The notes under the pieces: model-generated | What the model saw: only the letters and a program-made list of their open reading frames with translations | What the model was told of the DNA's origin: nothing | Databases searched by the model: none | DNA from: Corynebacterium pseudopelargi | Lineage (GTDB): Bacteria; Actinomycetota; Actinomycetes; Mycobacteriales; Mycobacteriaceae | Assembly: GCF_003814005.1 (NCBI RefSeq) | Contig: NZ_CP033898.1 | Coordinates: forward strand, 310,001 to 374,000 | DNA length: 64,000 bases | Direction of reading: 5' to 3' | Shown here: piece after piece, positions 20,455 through 29,146 of the stretch | Layout: each line of letters begins with the position of its first letter | Position numbering within the stretch: position 1 is the first letter of the stretch | Program-made: the position numbers and the translations under genes

Positions 20455-22020
20455 ATGAAGACGGTGAGTGCGCAACTGCAGCGTCTAGGCAAAGCCTTGA
20501 TGGGCGCGGTGGCCGTGATGCCGGTGGCCGCGATCCTGCTTGGCCTTGGCTACTGGGTGGACCCCGCAGGCTGGGGCTCCGGCAACGTCGTATCCATGGT
20601 GTTGATCGCCTCCGGCAAAGCGGTGCTGGATAATCTGGGCTGGATCTTCGCCATCGCCATCGCCTTTGGCTGGGCAAAAGATTCCAACGGCGCCGCAGCA
20701 CTCTCAGGCTGGGTTGGCTTTGCCACAGTGACCACCTTGATCTCGCCCGATAACGTCGCCACCTTTAAAGGCCTAGGCGACCCAACAGAACTCACCGGTG
20801 ACGCAGCCCTCGACTGGGCCTCGCACGGATGGGACGCCATCAACGGCAAAAATGTGCTCATCGGTATCGCCGTGGGTATTTTGGCCGGCTGGACCTATAA
20901 CAAGTTCCACACCGTCAAACTCCCTCCCTACCTGGCGTTCTTCGGCGGCAGGCGCCTGGTGCCGATTCTGACCTCCGTCTTTTCCATCGTGCTCGCAGGC
21001 ATCCTCTTTATCGCCTGGCCGTACATCTACAATGTGTTGTTTAACTTCGGCGAATGGATCCAGGGCATGGGCGTGCTCGGCGCCGGCATCTATGGCTTTG
21101 CCAACCGCCTGCTCATCCCCACCGGCCTGCACCACGCACTGAACTCCATTTTCTGGTTCGACGTGATCGGCGTGAACGACATTGGCAAGTTCCTCGGCGG
21201 CGCAGAAACCATCGAGGCCGCACGCAACGCCACCGACGCCGCTTCCTGCCCAGGCCTGTGGGAAAACAACGTCTGCCAGGTAGAAGGCATTACCGGACGC
21301 TACCTCGCCGGCTTCTTCCCCGTGATGATGTTCGGCCTGCCCGGTGCAGCACTGGCCATGTACCTGCGCGCCGATGCCTCCCGCAAGAAGGTGGTGGGCT
21401 CCCTCATGCTCGCCGGTGCACTAACTTCCTTCCTCACCGGTGTGACCGAGCCGCTGGAATTCTCCTTCATGTTCCTCGCACCAGCCCTCTACGTGGTGCA
21501 CGCGCTGCTCACCGGCCTGTCCCTGGCCCTTGCCGCAGCCTTTGAGTGGACCTCGGGCTTCGCCTTCTCTGCAGGATTTATCGATATGGTGCTCCAAGCC
21601 CGCAACCCCTTGGCGCATCAATGGTGGATGCTCATCGTGCTCGGCGTGATCTACTTCGGCGTGTACTTCGGCATCTTCTACTTCCTCATTGGCAAGTTCA
21701 ACCTCTCCACACCCGGGCGCAATGAAGAAGTAGCAGGCGAACAAGAAGCCGAACTCCCAGCCGATGCCTCCACCGAGCAGATCGCATCGCAGATCCTCGC
21801 AGGCCTTGGCGGTGCAGAAAACATCAAGGTGCTCGACCACTGCGCCACACGCCTTCGCGTGAACGTAGAGGACTACACCAAGGTCGATGAACCCGCCATC
21901 AAGCGCGCCGGGGTAGTGGGCGTGATGCGCCCATCCCAAGACAACGTGCAAGTGGTGATCGGCCCCGATGTTGAATTCGTCTACGACGAAGTAGGCCGAC
22001 AGATGAAAACCCGCACCTAG
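20455..22020 (+). CDS. nagE: PTS sugar permease EIICB, N-acetylglucosamine/glucose type
   Basis: Membrane transporter of 521 residues that phosphorylates its sugar during uptake. An EIIC domain fills about 1-425, with GLHHALNSIFWF and VTEPLEFSFMF loops closer to the GlcNAc (NagE) type than to PtsG. After a linker, an EIIB domain has the phosphocysteine motif LDHCATRLR near residue 465. No EIIA domain is attached, so it must use a IIA from elsewhere. ATG 20455 has a GAAAGGAAG site. No nagA/nagB is next to it, so the sugar remains an inference. Its end overlaps the convergent hydrolase by four bases. Confidence 0.82.
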   Translation: MKTVSAQLQRLGKALMGAVAVMPVAAILLGLGYWVDPAGWGSGNVVSMVLIASGKAVLDNLGWIFAIAIAFGWAKDSNGAAALSGWVGFATVTTLISPDNVATFKGLGDPTELTGDAALDWASHGWDAINGKNVLIGIAVGILAGWTYNKFHTVKLPPYLAFFGGRRLVPILTSVFSIVLAGILFIAWPYIYNVLFNFGEWIQGMGVLGAGIYGFANRLLIPTGLHHALNSIFWFDVIGVNDIGKFLGGAETIEAARNATDAASCPGLWENNVCQVEGITGRYLAGFFPVMMFGLPGAALAMYLRADASRKKVVGSLMLAGALTSFLTGVTEPLEFSFMFLAPALYVVHALLTGLSLALAAAFEWTSGFAFSAGFIDMVLQARNPLAHQWWMLIVLGVIYFGVYFGIFYFLIGKFNLSTPGRNEEVAGEQEAELPADASTEQIASQILAGLGGAENIKVLDHCATRLRVNVEDYTKVDEPAIKRAGVVGVMRPSQDNVQVVIGPDVEFVYDEVGRQMKTRT

Positions 22021-22832
22021 AACTGCTGGGTAAACCTACGCAACCACCCCATGATCAGTGGGGTGGTTTCTGCGTCATAGGGTGCACCAAGCACCTCGTG
22101 GCGCCCACCGGCTACCTCGTAGTACTGCACGTCTACACCACGACGCTCTGCGCTTTTGACCAACTCGCGGGTGCCTTCTGGGTTCACAATCTCATCCGAG
22201 GTGCCCTGGATCGCAAGCAGTGGCACCCAAAGCGGCCACTGCTGCTTTTGTTCTAAGACCTTCTGGCCTTGGGCATACATCGTAGAAGCGCTCAGCAGTG
22301 GCACCTTGCCCACACAATTCAGCGGATCTTCAACATACTTGCGCTGCACGTCTTCATCGGAAGTTAATTGCTCCGGCGGAATCGCCGCAGTACCAAGCCT
22401 TGGTAGTACCCGCGCCACCTGGCGGGCAGCACGCATGACCGGCTTGGGCATGGCATTGCCCAGGCTAAGCGCAGGAGCAGAGAGAATAACCCCACCAATG
22501 CCGTGGGGGTGCTGCAGGGTAGAAGCTGCGGTAATGAGCCCACCCATGGAATGGCCAAGCAGAATCATGGTGGAGGTGCGCATCGTGGAGGCCACCTCAT
22601 TTCTGGCCTTGAGGTGGGTCTGTATCAATGCTTCTACATCAACACAGGCCTTATCTTTTTCGCGCTCAATATTGCTGCCGTGGTTGGCGTGATCGTAGCT
22701 GACCACGTCGAATCCATGATGGTTGAGTTGATGGATAAGCTGTGTGTAGCGGCCTTGATGTTCGGCAAAACCGTGAGCGATGAGAACGGTTGCGCCAGGC
22801 TCGTGTTGCGTGCGGTGAGACTGAAGGTGCAT
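22017..22832 (-). CDS. Alpha/beta hydrolase, monoacylglycerol-lipase-like
   Basis: Cytoplasmic serine hydrolase of 271 residues (Hydrolase_4/serine aminopeptidase S33 group). The oxyanion HGF (residues 20-22), the nucleophile elbow GHSMGG and the late Asp (GTSDEIV) and His (GGRHEVL) complete the triad. ATG 22832 is chosen for the conserved start; it is just downstream of a TACTAA box. Lysophospholipase or monoacylglycerol lipase activity is typical of the group. It is divergent from the nucleoside hydrolase. Confidence 0.85.
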   Translation of the reverse strand: MHLQSHRTQHEPGATVLIAHGFAEHQGRYTQLIHQLNHHGFDVVSYDHANHGSNIEREKDKACVDVEALIQTHLKARNEVASTMRTSTMILLGHSMGGLITAASTLQHPHGIGGVILSAPALSLGNAMPKPVMRAARQVARVLPRLGTAAIPPEQLTSDEDVQRKYVEDPLNCVGKVPLLSASTMYAQGQKVLEQKQQWPLWVPLLAIQGTSDEIVNPEGTRELVKSAERRGVDVQYYEVAGGRHEVLGAPYDAETTPLIMGWLRRFTQQF

Positions 22833-22899
22833 AGCCTTTAGTATGCCGTGGCGCAGCGAAGGCCGCGCGTTTTCCGCAAAACTTCGCGATTGGAGCATC

Positions 22900-23889
22900 A
22901 TGCCCAAGGTCATCTACGACTGCGACCCCGGCCACGACGACGCCGTAGCCCTCCTTTTGGCGTGGGGTAACCCCGATATCGAATTACTCGGTGTTAGCAC
23001 CGTTGCCGGTAATCAAACCCTAGAGAAGGTCACCAATAACGCCCGAGCCCTTGCCCGCGTGGCAGGAATCAGCGGGGTGCCTTTTGCCGCAGGAGCCGAT
23101 CGGCCTTTGCTTGGCCCGCAGCTTATCCCCGAAGAAATCCACGGTGATTCCGGGCTTGATGGCCCGCAACTGCCAGCACCTGGCGTAGAGCTTGACCCAC
23201 GCCACGCCGTGAACCTCATTGCCGACCTCGTGCGCGAGCACGCCCCGGGCGAGATCACGCTGGTGCCCACCGGTGCGCTTACGAATATCGCGCTGTTTGC
23301 GCGCATGTACCCGGAGCTAATCCAGCGCGTCGGCGGCATCACCTTGATGGGTGGAGGCCACCACAGCGGCAATATGACGCCGGCAGCCGAATTCAATATC
23401 TTGGCCGACCCGGAAGCCGCGCGCATCGTGTTTGAAGCTGCGTGGCCGATCACCATGGTTGGCCTCGATGTCACCCACCAGGTGCTCGCCGTGCCGGAGC
23501 GTCTAGCGCAGCTTCAAGGCGTTGGCACTGATGTATCCCAATTTGTAGCTGAGCTCATTGAGTTCTTTGGCCAGGCCTATATGCAAGAGCGTGGCTATCC
23601 CGGCCCGCCCATGCATGATCCGCTGGCCATGGCAGCGGTGGCAGACCCCAGCGTGCTGCGTACCGTGGCCGCAGATATTTATGTAGAAACCCAAGGCGAT
23701 TATGCCCGGGGCCAAACAATCGTCGATTTCCGCACCACCTGGGATGATGGTGAACCTGCAAGGCTTGGGGTTCGCGATGCCCAGGAAGGCACACCGCGCC
23801 ATCGTGTGGCAATGGATGTAGACCGCGAAAAATTCTGGACGCTGCTCGTGGACGCTCTTGAGCGCATCGGCAACACCAACTTCGCATAG
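22900..23889 (+). CDS. uriH: Nucleoside hydrolase (uridine-type)
   Basis: Splits a ribonucleoside into base and ribose. The 329-residue protein has the family signature DCDPGHDDA at residues 6-14, whose aspartates bind calcium, and the late MHDPLAM segment with the other metal ligand. ATG 22900 follows a GGAGCATC site. It is followed after 16 bases by an MFS transporter. In C. glutamicum uridine hydrolase uriH and the MFS transporter uriT are neighbours in one operon, which is why I suggest these names. The regulator uriR and ribokinase of that operon are absent here. Confidence 0.85.
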   Translation: MPKVIYDCDPGHDDAVALLLAWGNPDIELLGVSTVAGNQTLEKVTNNARALARVAGISGVPFAAGADRPLLGPQLIPEEIHGDSGLDGPQLPAPGVELDPRHAVNLIADLVREHAPGEITLVPTGALTNIALFARMYPELIQRVGGITLMGGGHHSGNMTPAAEFNILADPEAARIVFEAAWPITMVGLDVTHQVLAVPERLAQLQGVGTDVSQFVAELIEFFGQAYMQERGYPGPPMHDPLAMAAVADPSVLRTVAADIYVETQGDYARGQTIVDFRTTWDDGEPARLGVRDAQEGTPRHRVAMDVDREKFWTLLVDALERIGNTNFA

Positions 23890-23905
23890 AAAAGAAAGAC
23901 TGCTG

Positions 23906-25327
23906 ATGAAACATTCCGACCCAGTAGATACCCGCAAAGGCGGGTTGCCGCTGCTGATGTTCGTGCTGCTCAGCGCAGCCGTCGCATTCCAGCTCAATGC
24001 CTCGATGCTTTCGCCGGTGCTCAAGACCATGGCAGTAGAGCTCGACACCACCGAAGCCAAGGTGGGGCTAACCCAGACCGCCTTCTTTACCGCAGGTGCG
24101 ATGTGCGGACTTTTCTTGCCGCGCTTTTCCGATATCGCAGGCCGTAAGAAGGTGCTGAGCTTCATGCTCGCCGTGATGGCGCTAGGCGGTGTGCTCGCAG
24201 CGCTCGCACCGAATATTTGGGTGCTGCTCTTTGCCCGCGCACTGCAGGGCATTGCAGGCCCGACCATCCCCATGACGCTGATCATGCTGCGCAGCCAGGT
24301 TAAAGACGAAGTGCGCCTTGGCACCCTGCTTGGCCTGATCGCCGCTGTAAATGGCGGTATTGCCGGTATCGACGTGATCGTCGGCGGCTGGATGGCTGAG
24401 CACTACGGCTTCCGTTCGGTGTTCTGGCTGATCGCCATCATCGGCGCACTTGCTTGCCTGGTAGTGGTGAAGTGGGCACCTGAATCCAAGCCCTCTAATA
24501 GCGTTCGCATGGACTGGACTGGTGCTGCGATCCTCGTGGTTTCTGTCTTGGCCTTCACCCTGGCCGCAAATGAGGCTGGTAAGGCAGGAGCCGCGAACTG
24601 GATCTATGTGCTCGGCTTGATCATCCTCGGGCTGGTGGTTTTTGCCGTCTTCTGGAATTACGAAAACAAGCACACCCAACCACTGGTGGCGCCAAAGTAC
24701 CTCAAGCGCCGCGAAACTTGGGCACTGCTGCTTACCACCGTGCTCACCATGACCGGTGTGTTCGCCGCCGTCAACGGCGTGGCTATCTCGCTGGCCCAGA
24801 ACCCCGATGCGGGCTTTGATATGCGGCCTGACTTTGCCAGCCTGGTCATGCTCACCCCTTATGCGCTGGTGGGCTGGCTAGTAGGCCCGTTTGCTGGCCG
24901 CCTTGCACCAAAGATTGGCTACGGCCGACTTTTGCGCATGGGCAATATTGCCTCCGCACTGCTGTTATTAGTGCTTGCCTTTGTGGGCGTGCACTCGCAG
25001 TTCATGCTGGTGGCGCTGGTGATTCTGCTCGGTGTTACCTACGCAGGTATTGGCAATATCGTGCTCAATAACCTCGGTGTGGTGAATTCGCCTGCAGATA
25101 ATGAGGGCTTCTTGCCGGGCATGAACTCCGCGGCATTTAACCTCGGTGCCGGTATCTCCTTCGCGGTGCTGCCGGTATTCATGGTGGCTGGCTCGCCCGA
25201 GGGCTCGGATTCCACCGCCGGATACACCACCGCCTTTATTGCAGGTGCGGTGATCCTTGGTATCTCGGTTGCAACCAGCTTGTTCATCCCGAAGGTGCGC
25301 GGCGAGCGCGCAGCTCGGGTGCAATAG
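23906..25327 (+). CDS. uriT: MFS transporter, probably nucleoside (uridine) uptake
   Basis: Major facilitator of 473 residues with about 12-14 membrane helices; the loop motif LPRFSDIAGRKKV near residue 72 is the MFS motif A (G-x-x-D-x-x-G-R-x-x type). The first ATG with the right register is 23906, 16 bases after the nucleoside hydrolase; the longer frame lies inside that gene. Uridine transport is inferred only from pairing with the hydrolase; drug efflux is possible by family. It ends one base from the convergent hydrolase gene. Confidence 0.75.
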   Translation: MKHSDPVDTRKGGLPLLMFVLLSAAVAFQLNASMLSPVLKTMAVELDTTEAKVGLTQTAFFTAGAMCGLFLPRFSDIAGRKKVLSFMLAVMALGGVLAALAPNIWVLLFARALQGIAGPTIPMTLIMLRSQVKDEVRLGTLLGLIAAVNGGIAGIDVIVGGWMAEHYGFRSVFWLIAIIGALACLVVVKWAPESKPSNSVRMDWTGAAILVVSVLAFTLAANEAGKAGAANWIYVLGLIILGLVVFAVFWNYENKHTQPLVAPKYLKRRETWALLLTTVLTMTGVFAAVNGVAISLAQNPDAGFDMRPDFASLVMLTPYALVGWLVGPFAGRLAPKIGYGRLLRMGNIASALLLLVLAFVGVHSQFMLVALVILLGVTYAGIGNIVLNNLGVVNSPADNEGFLPGMNSAAFNLGAGISFAVLPVFMVAGSPEGSDSTAGYTTAFIAGAVILGISVATSLFIPKVRGERAARVQ

Positions 25328-25328
25328 C

Positions 25329-26090
25329 CTAGACCACGAAGTGGCGGCGAAGCAGGCGGTTGACGTCGCTCGCCGCCTCTACGTTGAGAATATGTGAGCC
25401 GGGGCTAATCACCTGCAGCATCGAAGGCCCGCCCACGTTATCGGCAATGGCCTCGAGTTCTGCAGGTGGGGTGCCTTCATCATTGGCACCGGCAATCGCC
25501 AGCACGGGGGCGCTAATGCTGCTGAGCTGATCGCTGAAATCAAAGTCGGCCAGGGCCTCGCAGCAGCGGATATAGCCAGTGTCATCGGTATTGGCCAGCA
25601 TCCGCCTAAACAGATCCACGGTGGCGAGGTGCTGCTCGGTGTAGTTGGGGGTAAACCAGCGGGCCACAATATCGTCTGCCAGCGCTTTCGTGCCGCGCTC
25701 CTTGGTGATCTTGATGCGCTTTGCCCACACTTCCGGGTCGGCGAAATTAGCCGAGGTACACATGAGCACGGAGCGGGTCACGCGCTCGGAATTGGCCGCA
25801 AGATATTGCGCCACGGCGCCGCCGAGAGAAAGCCCAACAACCCCGAAGTGGCGAACGCCGAGGGCATCGAGGGTATCGAGCACATCATTGGCCATGTCCT
25901 GGATGGTGCAGGGCTTATCAATGACCTTGGAGCCGCCGTGGCCACGGTGATCGAGGGCGATCACGTGGTGGGTGGGGGCGAAGGCATCGAGCTGTGGGGT
26001 CCACATGCGTGCGGTGGATCCGATGGAACCCAAAAATACGATGGTTTTTGGGTTGCCATAGCCAAATTGCAGGCTGTGAAGAATAGCCAT
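25329..26090 (-). CDS. Alpha/beta hydrolase, enol-lactonase (PcaD)-like
   Basis: A 253-residue hydrolase. The oxyanion region VFLGS, the nucleophile elbow GLSLGG near residue 95, a late Asp (GANDEG) and His (GSHILNVE) make the triad, and the family resembles 3-oxoadipate enol-lactonase PcaD. None of the other beta-ketoadipate genes is nearby, so I do not assign pcaD. ATG 26090 has an AGGAGGTTCCTC site. Convergent with the MFS gene. Confidence 0.82.
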   Translation of the reverse strand: MAILHSLQFGYGNPKTIVFLGSIGSTARMWTPQLDAFAPTHHVIALDHRGHGGSKVIDKPCTIQDMANDVLDTLDALGVRHFGVVGLSLGGAVAQYLAANSERVTRSVLMCTSANFADPEVWAKRIKITKERGTKALADDIVARWFTPNYTEQHLATVDLFRRMLANTDDTGYIRCCEALADFDFSDQLSSISAPVLAIAGANDEGTPPAELEAIADNVGGPSMLQVISPGSHILNVEAASDVNRLLRRHFVV

Positions 26091-26121
26091 GAGGAACCTC
26101 CTAGTGTGTTGCTAGGCAACC

Positions 26122-28038
26122 CTACACCGTCACCTGCGGCCTGAACTCCTGGTACTTGATCTGACGCTCGCGAGCAGCAGCGAAAGTGGAGCCGAGGAGG
26201 AAGAGCACCAGAATGCCAACGAGCACGGCAAGCGAGATCCACATGCGGTGATCCACCGAGAGGTCAGTTTCGAAGATCATCTGGCGCATCAGATTCACCG
26301 AGTAGGTCATGGGGTCGAAGGTGTGGAACCAGCGAAGCGGCGCCGGCTGGGTTTCTGCAGGGTAGAGGCCACCGGAGGAGACCATCTGCAGTGTCATCAG
26401 CGCCATGCCGAGGGTGCGGCCAAGGGCCACGCCGAATATGGCGTTGAGCCCCTGGGCAATGGCCATGGCTGTGATGGACCATAGGTACATGGCTGCCAGC
26501 AGCCCAAGGCCGCGATGCGCCTCAAGCCCGAGTGCGAAGTGCTGCACCAAGTACATCACGGTGGCTTGTGCCAGGCCGATGATCACGGTGGGCAAGAAGG
26601 AGGCCATCACCACCTTGAAGGGGGCAGCACCGGATTCGATCACGCGGCGCTGCAGGGGTCGAAACACCATGTAGGTGGTGGTTGCGCCAACAAAGAGGCC
26701 CATGGAGATGAAGATGGGTGCTAAGCCCATGCCGGAGAGGGGAAGGCCGGGGTTGGTGCTGGTGGCTTGTTCTGGTTTGTCGGCGTCGCCACCTGCTACC
26801 TGCAAGGCTAATTGGGAGCCATCGGTGCCTAATTCCACCAGGCCATCAGAGAGCATGGAGGCGGCCACCACCATGCGGTCGGTGCCTTCGGCGAGCTGCG
26901 TGGTGCCGTCGGCAAGCTGGCGGGTGCCTACGGTGAGTTGCTCGGAGGCGTCGAAAAGCTGCTGGGTGCCATTTTTCAGGCGATCGGTGCCGCCTTGGAC
27001 CTTGATTAAACCGCCGCGATAGTCTGCCTGGGGGTCAAGCAATTGGCGCTGCACCTCGGCGGCGCCGGCGGCAAGGAGCTGCAGTTTTTCCAAGGATTCG
27101 GGGTCTTGGCCTTCTTTGATGGCATCGATGAGCCCTTTGGTTTGATCGGCCAGCTTCATCGCCTCGGGCGTGCCAATCTCGCGCAAACCGGTGTCGATAT
27201 CCACCAGCGCGGAGGCAAGGAGCTTTTGTTTCCCGGCGAGCTGCTCGGCATTTTCCTGCACTTGGCGCACGCCATCGGCTACTTCACCTGCGCCGTCGCC
27301 GAGTTTGTCGGTGGCGCCCTGAAGCTGCTTGAGGCCATCGGCAAGCGCGCCTACGCCATCGTTGGCTTGTCCCACACCGTCTTTGAGCTGCTCGCTGCCA
27401 TCGGCAAGCTGATGCGCGCCATCGTCGAGTCGATCAATGCCTTCTGCAATCGACCAGGTGCCCTCGGCCGCAGAGGGATTTTCTGGCGGGGCGGCCGGGT
27501 CGGGCACCGTGGAATAGCCCACGAGCAGCCTGGCGGTGACTTGGGAACCAAGCAGGCTATCGATGTTTTTCACCACATTGCTCACAATGGTGTTGCCCAT
27601 GACGGCACCGAGATAACCATTGGCGTTATTAAATAACGCCGTGAGCGTGGTGCGATCAGGGGTGCCGGTTTCTTGAACGGTAGCCACCGCCTGCGAGAAA
27701 TCCTTGGGCACCTCGATGGCGAAGTAATAGGTGCCATCTTTCACGCCCTTGAGAGCAGCATCGGGATCGACCTGCTCAAATTCCACGCGCCCAGAATCGA
27801 TGAGGGTATCGACAACATTTTGGCCAACATTTACGTCTTGGCCATTAATCTTGGCGCCCTCATCGGAATTCACCAGCGCAACGGGCAGATCCTTCACCCT
27901 GGAAGCCGGATCCCAATAGGACCACACAAACAGGCCACCAAAGAGCAGGGGAATCAAAATGAGCACAAACACGGTGGCCAGGGGGAATTTACCCGTGCCA
28001 AAGCGGCGAAGCTCAGATCCGATATGAAAGAGGTTCAT
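26122..28038 (-). CDS. YhgE/Pip-type ABC-2-like membrane protein
   Basis: Large membrane protein of 638 residues. One helix at about 22-42 is followed by a long extracytoplasmic region with many turns of a L-x-D-G-x heptad-like repeat (about 200-400), then five to six C-terminal helices (about 450-620) of ABC-2 permease type. This is the YhgE/Pip family, related to phage infection protein and to exporters. The ATG overlaps the stop of the ATPase-like gene (ATGA), so the two are translated together. The substrate is unknown. Confidence 0.85.
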   Translation of the reverse strand: MNLFHIGSELRRFGTGKFPLATVFVLILIPLLFGGLFVWSYWDPASRVKDLPVALVNSDEGAKINGQDVNVGQNVVDTLIDSGRVEFEQVDPDAALKGVKDGTYYFAIEVPKDFSQAVATVQETGTPDRTTLTALFNNANGYLGAVMGNTIVSNVVKNIDSLLGSQVTARLLVGYSTVPDPAAPPENPSAAEGTWSIAEGIDRLDDGAHQLADGSEQLKDGVGQANDGVGALADGLKQLQGATDKLGDGAGEVADGVRQVQENAEQLAGKQKLLASALVDIDTGLREIGTPEAMKLADQTKGLIDAIKEGQDPESLEKLQLLAAGAAEVQRQLLDPQADYRGGLIKVQGGTDRLKNGTQQLFDASEQLTVGTRQLADGTTQLAEGTDRMVVAASMLSDGLVELGTDGSQLALQVAGGDADKPEQATSTNPGLPLSGMGLAPIFISMGLFVGATTTYMVFRPLQRRVIESGAAPFKVVMASFLPTVIIGLAQATVMYLVQHFALGLEAHRGLGLLAAMYLWSITAMAIAQGLNAIFGVALGRTLGMALMTLQMVSSGGLYPAETQPAPLRWFHTFDPMTYSVNLMRQMIFETDLSVDHRMWISLAVLVGILVLFLLGSTFAAARERQIKYQEFRPQVTV

Positions 28039-28976
28039 GTGCGTGGTCCATTAAATCTTGGAGGGAATTGGGGAGCTTGTCGACGCTTCGGTGGCGCAAC
28101 GATTTGCGGCTTGGGCTTTTGGAACTCGCCATCGCTTCTACGCCGCTGCGTTCCAGCGCGCCCATCACTGCGGCGGCGATAATCCAGGTGCGGCTTTTGA
28201 AAGCTCGGCACATCGATCTGCTTATTCGGCCGAGCTGGCTCCTTCGGAGCCTCGATTTGCGGCGGGGCTTGGAAAGCCTGGCCGAGAGGGTTGTTATCGA
28301 GGTCAATGAAGTGATGGCACAGCTCTTTATCAAGCGCATTGGTGCTTAACACCACTACCGCCATCTTTTCGGCCACGCCTTGCAGCCTTTGTAGCAGCTC
28401 GCGTCGGAGAGCAACATTGCGCACCCCGTCGATGTCATTGACCAATAACACCGAGGCTTCCGGGCGTGCGATCAGGGCTAAGACGATGCGAAGCTGAAAC
28501 GATTCCAGCGGATTAAGCGAAGCCGGTGCAGTGGTCTTGGCTTGATCATCGTCGAGGTGAAAATCTAAGAGCTTGGCGGCCTGCTGATAGCGGTCGATTT
28601 GGCTGAGCTCTTTGGGCACTTGCTGCCACCAATGCGAGGTCCACACCACCTGCTCGCGCACGATGCTGCGGATGGGTACTCGCGGCTCAATGGAATCAAC
28701 CTCCGGCACACCGGCTAGGGCAATGCTTTTTTGAATAACCTTCTTGTTACTCAGGCGCTTATGCCCACTGCGAACGAGCACCTCGCCGCTTTTGCTGGCC
28801 AGCCTGCCGCCAATGGTCATGGCAAGGGTGGCGGCATCGAGCAGGGGGTTGCAGTGCATAAGGGTTAAGCCCGGGAGGATATCGAGATCAGGCACCGTAT
28901 CGCCATTGACCAAGACGAGCTCGCGGGTTTGGAGGACTGCCTGCATCTTCGAGGTTGATGTGCGTTGTCGATCCAT
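28035..28976 (-). CDS. Degenerate ABC-ATPase-like partner of the YhgE/Pip protein
   Basis: A 313-residue protein with the shape of an ABC ATPase domain but worn motifs. Where a Walker A should be, residues about 41-57 read CNPLLDAATLAMTIGG with no G-x-G-K-S/T. The signature region reads LNPLESFQLRIVLAL and the Walker B VLLVNDID lacks the catalytic Glu. The last about 80 residues are Pro/Arg-rich with a repeated RRRSDG. ATG 28976 follows an AGAGGAA site. Coupling to the membrane protein suggests a structural or regulatory subunit. It could bind nucleotide weakly at best; this is inference. Confidence 0.7.
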   Translation of the reverse strand: MDRQRTSTSKMQAVLQTRELVLVNGDTVPDLDILPGLTLMHCNPLLDAATLAMTIGGRLASKSGEVLVRSGHKRLSNKKVIQKSIALAGVPEVDSIEPRVPIRSIVREQVVWTSHWWQQVPKELSQIDRYQQAAKLLDFHLDDDQAKTTAPASLNPLESFQLRIVLALIARPEASVLLVNDIDGVRNVALRRELLQRLQGVAEKMAVVVLSTNALDKELCHHFIDLDNNPLGQAFQAPPQIEAPKEPARPNKQIDVPSFQKPHLDYRRRSDGRAGTQRRRSDGEFQKPKPQIVAPPKRRQAPQFPPRFNGPRT

Positions 28977-29081
28977 AATTCCTCTCGAGAGGTCAAGGGC
29001 AGTGGTATCTGCTGACATGCTACTCGCCAACCCCCGATTATCAGAACTTCTAAGGTGCCCAAAAGCAATATTTTGGCAAGC

Positions 29082-29103
29082 AAAAGCCCCGCCGAAGCGG
29101 GGC
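29082..29103 (-). terminator. Terminator of mctBC
   Basis: GCCCCGC, TTCG loop, GCGGGGC followed by TTTTG on the minus strand, 44 bases after the mctC stop. Confidence 0.88.
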
Positions 29104-29146
29104 AGGTGCGCCAGGGTTGGTGTTGCTTAGCGCTTGCTGGTGCTGC

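Noticed and set aside
20168..20701. 177-codon minus frame over the nagE promoter and start
   Set aside because: Shadow of nagE; no ribosome site and no motif.
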